Below, piece by piece: positions 11,332 through 21,058 of a DNA stretch of 64,000 nucleotides; within the stretch, counting starts at the first letter, position 1, and each line of letters starts with the position of its first letter. Made by a program: the position numbers and the translations under genes. This stretch comes from Skeletonema tropicum. Taxonomy: Eukaryota; Bacillariophyta; Thalassiosirophyceae; Thalassiosirales; Thalassiosiraceae. A model generated the notes under the pieces. That model saw nothing but the letters and a program-made list of their open reading frames with translations. It did not search any database and was not told where the DNA came from. The stretch lies in contig CM074135.1 of the NCBI GenBank assembly GCA_037178625.1, positions 2,668,001 to 2,732,000 on the forward strand. The letters run 5' to 3'.

Positions 11332-11522
11332 GGTTCGCGTTGGAGGCAGAAATAATGACCAATATTCTCTGGAAGCCTCGGAGTAGATAACTTCCCTCTC
11401 TCGAATATCTCGTGAGGTGCCAAACCAGATTATTTTAGCGGCGGAGTTCCGTATATATAATTTGATTGGCGGAATAATTTGAATCCAATGAGAAAATGGC
11501 TTTTCTTGTGAAGGTGCGGGAG
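11332..11522. repeat. Tandem unit copy 2 in LINE 5' UTR
   Basis: Second copy of the 190-bp unit. Differences from copy 1 include GTGAGGTGCC in place of GTGGGTGCC and ACCAATATTC in place of ACCTAAATTC. The ~97 bases between the copies are not part of the repeat. Confidence 0.85.
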
Positions 11523-11818
11523 CTCGTTGGGTGTTGGGCGGCGAAGCGATCTAGTAGTCCGTAGTGACTGCTAGTTAAATTTGAGATGTCAGAGCACAGG
11601 CGGCGGCGGCTGATGGCGTTTGATATACTTATTTGCTATTAGAAGGTTAGAATATTATCGTTGGCGGCGGTTGATTACGCGGCGTATTGATGTTGCTTTG
11701 TTGTCATGGTGGTCGTTTTTTTGATGATTTTTTGAGTTTAAGTTTGTGTAGATTTTTGAATTCCTACGTTGATTTTGACTTTTGTACCAAATGAGGTCCG
11801 GCACCGCAGACGGAAAAG

Positions 11819-11836
11819 TATTGCCCTTGCTGTCGT
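11819..11836. repeat. Target-site duplication, right copy (non-LTR element)
   Basis: Exact second copy of the 18-bp sequence at 4323-4340. It marks the 5' border of the minus-strand LINE. Confidence 0.88.
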
Positions 11837-12221
11837 TTGGTCAATGATAATGAGGGCACATCCATAAGTGCTGACGCTCGTCTAGCCGCTGCGCGGGTTT
11901 TCTAAATAAGAGAGGAGGCACCGGCTATCTACTACGATATTGATTGTGTCTACTTATATACATAGCAGTATTCAAATAGTACGTTATGTAACACTTTAAT
12001 AATTATGTAATAAGGGTTGTACATTGCCTTCTACGAATGCTGTGTAGTGATTACTGAGACACGGTTGGGAGAATATTGATTTATGTGAGAGGGATTATCT
12101 ATGAAGAGGTTTAATGTGAACGTGTGGAAACGATTGAAGACAGGTAGGAAGAAATTAGAGCGAGATGTAAATCATTTGGTGAAATAATATTCTACAGGAC
12201 TGTTAGTATGATTTGGCAGAG
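11837..12221. other. Intergenic region with a GC-rich hairpin
   Basis: No gene recognised. Around 11885-11900 the sequence GCCGCTGCGCGGGTT can form a small hairpin. A close relative (CCCGCTGCGCGGGTT) lies near 12947, so the motif may belong to a dispersed repeat. Confidence 0.4.
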
Positions 12222-12761
12222 TTAGTACCCACTCTCGGATTCCTTCTTAATGTTGGTGAAAGTGGTGATGTAATTGACGTTAGAAGTGAGAGCCTTGTTG
12301 TACAATGTAAGAGTATCATGTTCATTTCTGATATTGTTGAGGGTTTCAAGATCGACCCCAGAACTCTGTGCTAAGTTACACACAATATCAAATTTTGTTT
12401 TCCAGTTAGTCAAGGAGCAATTGACCTGTTCGATCGTGGTCTTTGCATCATCCAAATCCTCCTGTACGTTGTTGAGGATGTTGGAGACATGGATGAGGTG
12501 TGTTTGGAGATGAAGGTTGATCTCAGCAGAGGATAGGGTGGTATCACATTGCACCTCCCCTTGAGAGTAGATACCTGTGTAAGAAACGCCGTGTTCTGGG
12601 TAGAACATTGTTCCGAATCCGTGTTCTTGGCCAAATTTGAAGTTACCGATGTACCAAATTGAAGAGTATCCATCTTTTTGTGGGATGCTAAAAAAGCCAA
12701 AGCCATGAGGCATATCATTTTCTGTAGCATCATGATTGTTGCCAATCAAAGAAAGAGTCAA
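12222..12761 (-). pseudogene. MORN-repeat protein fragment with coiled coil
   Basis: The frame holds two MORN-like motifs, HGFGFFS and WYIGNFKFGQEHGFGTMF followed by YTGIYSQGE, then about 110 residues of predicted coiled coil rich in Asn, Thr and Glu. MORN repeats bind membranes or proteins. The first in-frame ATG is at 12713 (MPHGFGFF), inside a MORN motif. The frame upstream of it runs into GCCAATCAAAGAAAGAGTC, a sequence repeated twice more downstream, so the 5' end appears to have been replaced by repeat DNA. It is probably a 5'-truncated gene copy; a short real gene starting at 12713 is the alternative. Confidence 0.5.
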
Positions 12762-12799
12762 TCGAAAATTCTAAAAACGGGGGGGGCAAGGGGTCAAAT

Positions 12800-12919
12800 C
12801 AAGCCAATCAAAGAAAGAGTCGATCGAAAATGCCCGTGAAGGCCAAAGGACACGCCAAAGGGCCCGGACAGAACGACCGACCGACCGACCGACCGAACGA
12901 CTTAGCTCCTCTCATTATT
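12800..12919. repeat. Direct repeat copy 1 with GACC microsatellite
   Basis: The sequence from CAAGCCAATCAAAGAAAGAG to CTCCTCTCATTATT matches 13111-13250. The two copies differ mainly in a variable GACCGAC/GACAGAAC tract. A shorter partial copy of the left end lies at about 12740-12767. Confidence 0.8.
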
Positions 12920-13110
12920 ACTAGCCTCGCTGGCGCTCGTGCTAGCCCGCTGCGCGGGTTAAAGCACCAAAATAGAGGAGAAAGACGTACAAAACTCTAG
13001 TTGCCTACACTTTTATTTACCTCTCTTACCCCGTGAGAAAAAACCGCGAAGCGGGCTTTTTCGAAACGCCCCGGGCGAGCTTGTGGACACCTCCATCAGC
13101 AAAAATTAGT

Positions 13111-13250
13111 CAAGCCAATCAAAGAAAGAGTCGATCGAAAATGCCCGTGAAGGCCAAAGGACACGCCAAAGGGCCCGGACAGAACGACAGAACGAACGAC
13201 AGAACGACAGAACGACCGACAGAACGAACGACTTAGCTCCTCTCATTATT
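13111..13250. repeat. Direct repeat copy 2, just upstream of the P450 gene
   Basis: It has the same unit as 12800-12919 but with a longer ACAGAACG-type tract. It ends 45 bases before the P450 start codon, so it may overlap that promoter. Confidence 0.8.
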
Positions 13251-13295
13251 TTTAGATTTAGATCTTTGCCATAGGAGTAACATTCATTAACCGAC

Positions 13296-14972
13296 ATGGT
13301 CTTTCACAGGCTCTTATCGGCTGTGCTCGTGGCATCAGCCACCATTACCAGCAGCAGCGCATTTGTTCTCCCCACCGGCAAAGCAATACCAACGTCCTCC
13401 TATTCCAAAATTATCAACACATCACATGAAATAACCACCCGCCTCGACGCTGCGCTCCTCCCATCAGTCGTGACCAAACTCTCTCCACCACTCCGTAACA
13501 CAATTGTTCTATCCACAGCAGCATCAGCCGTAGCCGTGTCTATTTACAGAAATCACAAAAAGAAGGGACTGCCCGATACAAACTACTCCGAACCGCTTCC
13601 CGAAGGAAAATTAGGATGTCCACTTTTAGGGAATATTGACTTTTACACAAAGCAGGGCACTGTGGAAAATGGTCCCGGTGAATTCTTCCGTAGACAAGCC
13701 GCTAAGGTAAATAATAGGAATATTTTTCGCTACATGGCATTCGGGAAGCCAACCGTCATGTTGTCAGGAAAGAATGTTAAAGCTGCATTTGACCAAGAGT
13801 TTAAGAAAATTCGGACAACAACGAAAACTTCCAAAACGACCAAATTGGTGGGTGGAGAGAGTCTGACGTTTGTCAATGAAGCTGGTCGGCATCAATATTT
13901 GAGACGGCTGGTAGGACAATCGATGACTCCTGATAAAATTAGTGTAGCCATACCTGCATTGGTTGCTAGTGCAAATGAGCAGATGGATCAGTTGACAATG
14001 GGTACACCTGTGACTATGGCGCGTGTAACGAATAATTTCACGATAGATGTCGCATGGAGACAGATACTGGGTTTGGATCTTAAGGATGACGAGATTGTTG
14101 AATTTTATGAGGCAATGAACAATTGGGTTTGTGGCCTTACTGATTTGCGTACGTTGTTTGTACCCAATTTTGAACGTACCAAGGCAGGCAAGGGAAAGGT
14201 CTATCTAGTTTCCAAAATTGTAAGAAAGATGGATCAACTGGAAAGAGACGGTCCTGATGGTTCTTCAACAATGTCAGAAATGTATTTTGCGCGTGATGAA
14301 GAAGATCCATCGAAGAGGCTGTCTCGAGACGATGTCATTAGTAATGCACTCACGTTGATTTTGGCCGGGTCTGAAACTGCAGCAGCTTCTCTCACCGTGG
14401 CAGTACTTGCATTGGGGCTTCACAAGGATGTTCTAAATAAGCTGAAAGACGAGCAACTTATTATGATTGACAAGCATGGCACAGAAGAGATGACACGTGA
14501 AATGATAGAGAAAGACTGCCCTTACCTTGAAGCGGTCGTGAAAGAGACATTGAGGATTAAACCATTTGGTATAGGATTCAGGCGTGTAGCAGAAGAAACA
14601 ATTGTGGTGGACGGAACACAAATCCCTAAAGGAAATTTGGTTGCATTCAATATTTATCTCACACATGAGGGTGATCCAGCAGTGAAGGAGGAGAACAATG
14701 CTCACATGGACATTGTCAAGGGATTTAAACCTGAGCGATGGCTTAATGATGGCACAAAACCGACCGAGTATATGCCTTTCGGGTACGGCCCTCGATTCTG
14801 CCTTGGATACAACTTGGCACTGGCTGAAATGAAGGTCTTTCTGGCACTATTGGCTCGTCGTGTAGACTTCAACTTGGTGAATATGAGTCAAGACAGTATA
14901 ACTTGGAAAAAGACTGGCATCGTACCCAAGCCTGCAGATGGTGTTGTTGTCGAGTTGACCAGTTTAAGCTAA
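13296..14972 (+). CDS. Cytochrome P450 monooxygenase, predicted plastid pre-sequence
   Basis: The 558-aa haem-thiolate oxygenase has all core P450 motifs: I-helix LAGSETAAAS (about 356-365, oxygen activation), K-helix ETLR (417-420), PERW (near 479-482) and haem loop FGYGPRFCLG (495-504) with ligand Cys502. The overall pattern is closest to the CYP26/CYP120-like side of the family, which suggests an isoprenoid or retinoid-like substrate, but that is inference. The N-terminus is a signal peptide ending SSSAF/VLP, a good match to the diatom ASAFAP plastid motif, followed by a Ser/Thr-rich transit segment and a hydrophobic stretch near 70-84. The start is the first ATG, which gives the signal peptide. 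No frameshift or intron is seen. Confidence 0.93.
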   Translation: MVFHRLLSAVLVASATITSSSAFVLPTGKAIPTSSYSKIINTSHEITTRLDAALLPSVVTKLSPPLRNTIVLSTAASAVAVSIYRNHKKKGLPDTNYSEPLPEGKLGCPLLGNIDFYTKQGTVENGPGEFFRRQAAKVNNRNIFRYMAFGKPTVMLSGKNVKAAFDQEFKKIRTTTKTSKTTKLVGGESLTFVNEAGRHQYLRRLVGQSMTPDKISVAIPALVASANEQMDQLTMGTPVTMARVTNNFTIDVAWRQILGLDLKDDEIVEFYEAMNNWVCGLTDLRTLFVPNFERTKAGKGKVYLVSKIVRKMDQLERDGPDGSSTMSEMYFARDEEDPSKRLSRDDVISNALTLILAGSETAAASLTVAVLALGLHKDVLNKLKDEQLIMIDKHGTEEMTREMIEKDCPYLEAVVKETLRIKPFGIGFRRVAEETIVVDGTQIPKGNLVAFNIYLTHEGDPAVKEENNAHMDIVKGFKPERWLNDGTKPTEYMPFGYGPRFCLGYNLALAEMKVFLALLARRVDFNLVNMSQDSITWKKTGIVPKPADGVVVELTSLS

Positions 14973-15350
14973 GTTTGCGCGAAGTTGTAATGAAACCAAC
15001 ATCTGTAATTTTTGACTCATAGTTACAAATAACGACACGATGTTTGTGTCGATTTAATCGAACGTAATCGTAGTAATTGCTCCTTTTTTCTTTGCTCCAA
15101 AGAATTAGGTACCTCCTCCCCTTCCACCGCCTCTTCCTCCCCCATCAAGCCTCTATCACGACGCTAGTCTGTAAAGCCAACCCTCATGGTCTATTCATGA
15201 CATAAGTTCCTGCTAAAGCAACTGCCACGTCAGTGCTCTCAGTGTGACGGATTTGAATGAGGGATACTTGATGTTGAGCCAGTGCGTCGGCTCCGTTTGC
15301 TCCATGGCAGCTGCGGCACCAGCAGCATCATGAACCCATCATTATTTATA
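14973..15350. other. Spacer between P450 and LRR fragment L3
   Basis: It holds the P450 3' flank and a pyrimidine-rich patch near 15110-15140. No gene or repeat is recognised. Confidence 0.5.
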
Positions 15351-15692
15351 TCACACTAAGAATAGTACACAAGCCGATACTACCCGGATCAACAAGATAC
15401 ATACGAGAACTGGAATATGTACACTATCTAGCTGTGTCTGAATCTCCTTCTTCCTGCCAGCTGCTTTTGGATTGTTTCTGTTCCTCGAATTGATACTTGT
15501 AGCCCTTTTGATTGTTCGATCTAGATCCATATCTTTCACATCGAACCTAAGATGCCTCAAGGTGTGATTTGATTGCAGCGTTGCTTCAATGCTAGAGATA
15601 TCATTTACTAGCTTCAGCAAGATTATATAACCCTGCTTTGATATCCCATCATTCTCCCATAACTCTAGGTGCACCAGTGATGTATTGTTGCG
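15351..15692 (-). pseudogene. LRR family fragment L3
   Basis: The frame from about 15692 downwards reads NNTSLVHLELWENDGISKQG, then LLKLVNDISSIEATLQSNHT and the linker up to IQTQLDS, where the family match ends abruptly and unrelated residues follow to the stop. It thus keeps one LRR and the linker only, with both the N-terminal LRRs and the C-terminal module lost. It has no plausible start codon for a stand-alone gene. Confidence 0.8.
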
Positions 15693-16035
15693 AAGAATGA
15701 GATTGATGATTGAGTGAAAATTCGGGCAACAAATGCCAAAGACGAAGACATTTCGAGCTTAGTGCGTGGTAACTATGACGTTTTAATTCGAGGACAAGCT
15801 AGCAAGATGTTGAAACTAGAGTGAACGATATATTTTGCCTTTGCAATCAATCATACATTGGCCTTGACCTTGACATTGCTCAACGTGGCGATGTTTGGGA
15901 CGCAAATCAATATGCAGCACAAGCACAGATAGATAAACATGACAACTTCTTCTAGTTCTAGGCCCCAGCAATGGGGGAGAATGAATTGAATAAGAACTTT
16001 TGATTTCACTACCAACGCTTCTAGTCCTTATCTGC
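15693..16035. other. Spacer between L3 and the SET gene
   Basis: I see nothing coding or repetitive here beyond the 3' flank of the SET gene. Confidence 0.5.
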
Positions 16036-18003
16036 CTATGCATTTAGTTCGTTGTCCAATGTTCGAAGCACAATTAACTCCGCTTCTCGTACCTCTGATG
16101 ACATCTCGAATCTGAATTGGCGGTGTTGTAGGCTATCCTTGTCCAATCTATTACCTGCCGTGAATTGACCAAGCCAAGCAGTAGCACTTTTACCATCGCG
16201 TTCGATGGTTTGAATACGATCATTTATCCCTAATCTCATCAATTTAAATGCAGCTTCGTCCCAGTCGTTGCCTTTATCCAACGATGCGGCTACAATTGAT
16301 ACCTGTGATGCTTCTATTAATGACACCGGATCTCCATTTGCATAGTTTTGACGTAATTGAGCAATGACAGCTGCGGCAGCACGGTAAGCGGGCAACACTT
16401 TCTTTATTGCTTCCTGGTGGCATAGTCGATTAGCGTGTGTAATTTGATCTGATGCTCCAATTTGGGTCCCAATAACGACACATGGTTGACGTCGAGCAAA
16501 TGGAAAGTTATTTGCACTCAACGCTGGAGGTGGACGGAAGAGGCTCAAAATTTCCAGCCGATCCAATTGTGCTGGTCTATCTGTCTGGGTTCCAGTTACA
16601 TCTCCACTGCTACTACTCTCTTGTCTGCTTTCGATCTCATCAGCGGCATCCACCGCTGCTTGTACCGCCTTTACCAAATGGCCATAATTCGTCTCAAGCA
16701 ACAAGTCTAACGATGTTTCATCTTTTGCTATTTGATTCGGGGCAAGATCAAGCACTGCAGGGAACAAAGGAATGGCAGAGCATTCCCACCTCTCTTTCTT
16801 TAGCCGCGGCACGAATCCATAATTCGAAGCAATATCCCACGCTGGTCCCCAGCCATAACATTTATACAATTCTTCTCCCTTCTTTACCTCTTTCAATGTC
16901 GTTACAGATACATTCCCCCTTCCCGCTTTGATCAGTTCCTCGTCACCTTCTCCAACATTCCACGTCCAGCTAACGTTTGGTTCTTCACTATCATGGTTGA
17001 GCATATCCACCAATGGGACCAACATTCGCCCAGCTCCACCCAAGGCCCTACCCGCCGCATCACCAAATGATCGTGATAGAACAGCCGTAAACGCTGAGAA
17101 AATCGCATCCAGAATTTCCGATTGTTTGACCCCCGTAGCTGTCGAATGCTCATGCAAAAAGGCTGCAGACCACTCTCGTACCAACAACCCAACTCCTGCT
17201 CGAAGTTGACGTGCGTTTGTTTGTGCTATTGTTCCACGTAATAAATGTTCTATTTCGTCATCATCCCAGTATAGAAAATGGGTAGGAAATGGATGCCGTG
17301 GTAGCGGATTGTTCTCTTCTGGAGAAGATCTTTGGGGTAACAAGGGCATGGCATCCAAGAATAGACCCAGTCGACGAGATTGTTCAAGTGCATGCCCCTC
17401 CTTGACTAAATGTGCAGTCGAAGCGGTTTTGTCTTTGTATCGAATCAGCTGCAAGTGTGCAATAATCCCTACCAATACCGCGAGAAGTTTCCCATCATCA
17501 TCATCTTGCCTATCCCCATCCTGCTCTTTATTCTGTTGAGATGCTGCTACTTGCTGCTCCTTCCACATTCGACTGAGCTTATCCAACACTGCATCTTCGC
17601 CCTCTGGAGCTGTGTCCAATATCGATGCTACATCAATCATTCCAACTTGTTCCAATGGAAGATTCAACACCACCGTATCTTTTGGCACATCTTGTACAGC
17701 TAGAATGCCCGTGCCTCCCTCGTCTGGGGGTCTGATGGCAAGTTCAATTGCAGGACTGGCATAGCTGCCGGGGCAGACTTCAAGTGTCGTTTCCCAGAGT
17801 AGCGAGTGTGAGTGCGTATGTTGAACGCTATCTTCTTTTGCTGCGCGAGAGGAATGAAGACATGATGTTGATGGTGATGGTGATGTCGCATGATGTGTGC
17901 CTGATGGCGGAAGAGTGAATGCATATGAGTCCTGACTGATGATGCTGATAACTATGAAGAACAACAGATCCACTGTTGCAAATAGTAATGATCGGCCAGC
18001 CAT
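16036..18003 (-). CDS. SET-domain protein methyltransferase, Rubisco-LSMT/SETD3-like
   Basis: The family transfers methyl groups from S-adenosylmethionine to lysine or histidine side chains. The SET core lies between GGTGILAVQDVPKD at its start and LVPLVDMLNHDSEEPNV and GEELYKCYGW at its end; NH, PN and the terminal Tyr are the cofactor- and substrate-binding residues. An acidic insert splits the SET fold, as in LSMT proteins, and the C-terminal third matches the position of the substrate-binding domain. The start at 18003 (MAGRSLLFATVDL) gives a signal peptide ending DSYAF/TLPP, an ASAF-like plastid motif. A further in-frame ATG at 18060 would bury the signal peptide. Plastid location and a plastid protein substrate are inference. 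The gene is intronless and intact. Confidence 0.88.
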   Translation of the reverse strand: MAGRSLLFATVDLLFFIVISIISQDSYAFTLPPSGTHHATSPSPSTSCLHSSRAAKEDSVQHTHSHSLLWETTLEVCPGSYASPAIELAIRPPDEGGTGILAVQDVPKDTVVLNLPLEQVGMIDVASILDTAPEGEDAVLDKLSRMWKEQQVAASQQNKEQDGDRQDDDDGKLLAVLVGIIAHLQLIRYKDKTASTAHLVKEGHALEQSRRLGLFLDAMPLLPQRSSPEENNPLPRHPFPTHFLYWDDDEIEHLLRGTIAQTNARQLRAGVGLLVREWSAAFLHEHSTATGVKQSEILDAIFSAFTAVLSRSFGDAAGRALGGAGRMLVPLVDMLNHDSEEPNVSWTWNVGEGDEELIKAGRGNVSVTTLKEVKKGEELYKCYGWGPAWDIASNYGFVPRLKKERWECSAIPLFPAVLDLAPNQIAKDETSLDLLLETNYGHLVKAVQAAVDAADEIESRQESSSSGDVTGTQTDRPAQLDRLEILSLFRPPPALSANNFPFARRQPCVVIGTQIGASDQITHANRLCHQEAIKKVLPAYRAAAAVIAQLRQNYANGDPVSLIEASQVSIVAASLDKGNDWDEAAFKLMRLGINDRIQTIERDGKSATAWLGQFTAGNRLDKDSLQHRQFRFEMSSEVREAELIVLRTLDNELNA

Positions 18004-18116
18004 GATCGGTAGATGAGTAATCAGGACGAAGGCTAGAGGAAAGAAAGGCCGAACAAACATGGAGGTTACACAACATCATAGCATCTAGGTGAATGATGGG
18101 GCCAGGAAAAAATAAT

Positions 18117-18131
18117 TATTGATTCCTACGT
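18117..18131 (-). promoter_or_regulatory. ACGTAGGAATCAATA motif upstream of the SET gene
   Basis: Exact minus-strand copy of a motif also found at 30290 and 36529. It lies 114 bases upstream of the SET start and 83 bases before divergent LRR gene L4. Confidence 0.5.
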
Positions 18132-18213
18132 TGGCTTTTACTGAAAGGATAATAAACAAAAAGATGACACAAAGCATAAGAAAGCTAAAGCTAGCAAATA
18201 ATGGTCCTCAACG

Positions 18214-19434
18214 ATGTCCTCTCTAACACGACGAACTTTTTTGCGCATGGCTAGCTCAGTTAATGTTGTCGAATCCACGACCGATTCCGCTGATGTGAAG
18301 TTATCTCTGAACGATGTCGACTGGGAAGAACTCGGGAGGGAAATAGCAAACAATGACTTCTTGGAATCCGTGAATATATCTGGATCTGGCCACGCCCTAG
18401 ACGATCAGAAATTGTCGTTCTTATTCCGGGGGTTGACGAGGAGTAGCACAATAAGAGAAATAATGCTGCACTGTAATCAATTGATAAGTATATCAGCAGT
18501 GCGGAGCATGGTGCCGTTCTTAAAGAATGCAAAAAATCTCATAAACTTGAATCTTGATAAGAACTATATTCAATCGGAAGGATTCAACATTATGCTTCGG
18601 GCATTATGTGATAGCCCAATCGAGGCAATATATTGCCGACGATGTGGTATCAAGTCTATCGAGATTGACAGCGAGCACATCCCTAGAAAATTAAATTTTC
18701 TGTACCTCTCGGGCAACAACATAAACGCCGATGGATGTCGTGGATTAGCAACATTGCTGCAGGAGGGTGATGCTACACTAAAAGGACTACATCTCAAATG
18801 GAATAAGATTGACGACGAAGGCGTGGAGATTCTGGTCAATGCCCTACAAAACAATACATCGCTGGAGAGTTTAGATTTAAGGGAGAATGATGGGATATCA
18901 CAGCAGGGTCATCTAATGCTATTGAAGCTAATGAATGATGTCGCTAGCATTGAAGCAACGCTGCGATCAAATCACACCTTGGGAACTCTTGGGATTAATG
19001 TGAAAGACAAGAATCTAGCTCAATTCATCAAAGGAGCTACTACTACCAATTTTATATTTCATCCGGATACGGAAGCAGCTGGCAGGAAGAAGGTGATTCA
19101 GACACAGCTTCATAGTAAAAGAAGAGCAGCGATGGCGGATCTTCAGGGAGTAAATTGATCTTTGTATAGCGAGATCAACCCTCTTCACTGGCCTGAAGTT
19201 CTTTCCTTGGTTGGTCGACACCATGATCAGGGGGAACTGTATGTTGCATTGAAATCATCGATAGCCGGAGTGATATCCACAGTGAACAGGAAGGCATGCA
19301 TTCAGCAGCAAATGGCGTACTATGCAAGAAGAATACAAGAGCTAGGTACTGAACTTGCAGCGATTGAAGCAGCAGAAGTTGATGTAGCTGAAGTTGGAAA
19401 GTCTCGCAGCAGCAAAAGACGTCGGGAGCAGTGA
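18214..19434 (+). pseudogene. LRR family protein L4, interrupted by one nonsense codon
   Basis: The 5' part (18214-19158) codes for the LRR region: VDWEELGREIANN, then FLFRGLTRSS, AVRSMVPFLKNA, the CxxCG repeat (YCRRCGIKSIEI), NKIDDEGVEILVNALQNNTS and the linker. It stops at TGA 19156-19158 in GVN*SLYSEINPL. The same frame runs on without break from 19159 to 19434 through the C-terminal module to SRSSKRRREQ. Paralogue L7 has CGA (Arg) at this place, so one C-to-T change explains the stop. The N-terminus lacks the acidic leader of other members. If translated, the 314-aa product would lack the C-terminal module; readthrough is possible but unproven. Confidence 0.88.
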
Positions 19435-19779
19435 TGGGGGCTCTGCGGAAGGGTTATCGGCTGATAACATAGCTCAAGTTTGTCATAATCAATTCCTAAG
19501 ATACTCTCTCTACAACATTAGAAATATCAGACTGAAGATGGAGCTTCGCTAGAGCAACATGGAGTTTAACCAGTGTGGTTTTTGTAGGTCTTCAGAGGTT
19601 GAAGGGGCGGGTAGGTGGGGAGAGTGAAGATGGGAAATTATTATTGATTCCAACGTGCGTGAGCTTTTTAGATTCTTGAAACTACAACTACTTCTTACAA
19701 TCGAACACCCCAGCACGACTGTGAAAGCACAGCAAACAACCAGCACGCAAACACCTCATGCAACATAATTGTAACGAAG
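19435..19779. other. Spacer L4-L5 with a variant of the shared promoter motif
   Basis: TATTGATTCCAACGT (19642-19656) is the minus-strand motif with one change. It sits 124 bases before the L5 start. No other feature is seen. Confidence 0.45.
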
Positions 19780-21058
19780 ATGAGCAGCGACGAAGGCGCC
19801 GAAGATGGAGGAATCGACGATCATACTTCCTATCTCTTCTATGGAGGAGAGCGGCTCAAAATCACGCTGCAATGGATCAAGGAAAATGATCCTCAGGCGA
19901 CTTGGTTACGTGCTCATGGCAATTCTAATTTTATCCAAGATATGAACGAGGAGTGGGAGGAGATCGGGAGGGATGTATCAAACAACACGCACTTGACAGA
20001 AGTAGCGATATCTCATTATGCCCTCAACGATTATAAGATGTCGATGTTCTTCCGCGGATTGAGGAGGAGCAATTCGATAGAAGTTATGAATTTGAAGTAT
20101 AATGAATTAAGCTCAGCTGGAGTGAGGAGCATGGTGCCGTTCTTACAGAATGCTAACAATCTGAAAGAGTTGATTCTATTTAATAACAATATCCAATCGG
20201 AAGGATTCAACGTACTACTACGTTCATTGCAGAACAGCCCCATCGAAGAGCTGTGTTGCAGTGACTGTGGGATTACATCCATTGAGATTCGCTCTGTCCC
20301 CCAACATTTGACATTGCTAGATTTAAGTGAGAACAGTATCAGTGTTGATGGATGCCGTGTATTAGCAAAATTGCTGCAGGAGGGAGATGCTACACTATCA
20401 AAACTATATCTCCATCAAAATAAGATTGACGACGAGGGAGTGGAAATTCTAGTCGATGCCCTGCAAAACAACACATCGCTGGTGGAGTTATTGTTAAGTG
20501 AGAATGATGGTATATCAAAGGAGGGACATAGAATGCTACTGAAGCTAGTGAATGATATCTCTAGCATCAAAGCAACGCTGCGATCAAATCACTCCTTGAG
20601 ACAGATTTCTCTTACTAACAAAGACATGAATAGAGACATCAACATTGCCATATTTAACGAAATATATTTGGAGGAAGAAGATAATCCAGAAACAGCAGGT
20701 AGGAAGAAGGTGATCCAGACGCAGCTACGTAGTGGGTTGAGAGCAACGTTGCAGGATGCTTTGGGAGTACATCAATCATTGTACAGCGAGATTAATCCTC
20801 TCCACTTACCCGAAGTGCTCTCATTGATAGGTAGAGAACATGGACAGGGAGAGCTTTATATTGCATTGAAATCATCTATCGCGGGAGTGATCTCTACTGT
20901 GAAAAGGAAGGCAGCATCTGGAAAAATAGGACTACCTTGCAGCCGAAGTAGTGCAGCTGAGTAAGTACTGAGCTGGCAGCTATCGAAGCAGCAAAAGGGG
21001 ATGCAGCGGCAGCGCGTGTTGGAAGTGAATCTCGCAGCAGCAAAAGACGTCAAGTTTG
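19780..21058 (+). pseudogene. LRR family protein L5, degraded C-terminus
   Basis: Codons from ATG 19780 to about 20905 encode a full LRR region (EEWEEIGRDVSNNTHL, FFRGLRRSNSI, GVRSMVPFLQNA, CCSDCGITSIEI, NKIDDEGVEILVDAL) and most of the C-terminal module (SLYSEINPLHLPEVLSLIG, SSIAGVISTVKRKA). The frame then shifts and stops at 20964, while the expected ending (TELAAIEAA, SESRSSKRRQV, TGA 21056-21058) is still readable in another frame. Between them at least one indel and a TAG are needed. The 394-aa product keeps all LRRs and loses only the coiled coil and basic tail, so it might still be made. Confidence 0.82.

Larger units (their letters stand above)
4341..11818 (-). mobile_element. Complete non-LTR retrotransposon (LINE), 7.5 kb
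   Basis: A single-ORF LINE lies on the minus strand between perfect 18-bp direct repeats. The 3' UTR is short (4341-4594). There is no poly(A) tail; the element ends with a short AT-rich sequence. The 5' UTR is long (10688-11818) and holds two tandem copies of a ~190-bp unit. The ORF has no internal stop over 2030 codons and the duplications are identical, so insertion looks recent and the element may be active. Diatom LINE groups such as Ambal and RandI are known; I cannot assign the clade from sequence alone. It separates the apyrase gene from the MORN fragment. Confidence 0.88.
10688..11818 (-). promoter_or_regulatory. LINE 5' untranslated region and probable internal promoter
   Basis: Non-coding 1.1 kb between the element's 5' end and the ORF start. 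It contains two direct copies of a ~190-bp unit (11045-11234 and 11332-11522) and, 50-60 bases inside the 5' end, the motif ACGTAGGAAT on the minus strand (11760-11769), which also appears in front of host genes in this window. Tandem promoter monomers are known in some mammalian LINEs; that this one works the same way is inference. Confidence 0.5.

Noticed and set aside
19156..19158. TGA in L4 as a selenocysteine codon
   Set aside because: Paralogue L7 has an arginine codon CGA at this place, not cysteine, and the site is not in a redox motif. A simple nonsense change explains it.
20950..20975. Micro-intron (GTAAGT...GGCAG) rescuing the L5 C-terminus
   Set aside because: It would be about 19 bases, far too short to splice, and other lesions (an indel and a TAG) lie nearby.
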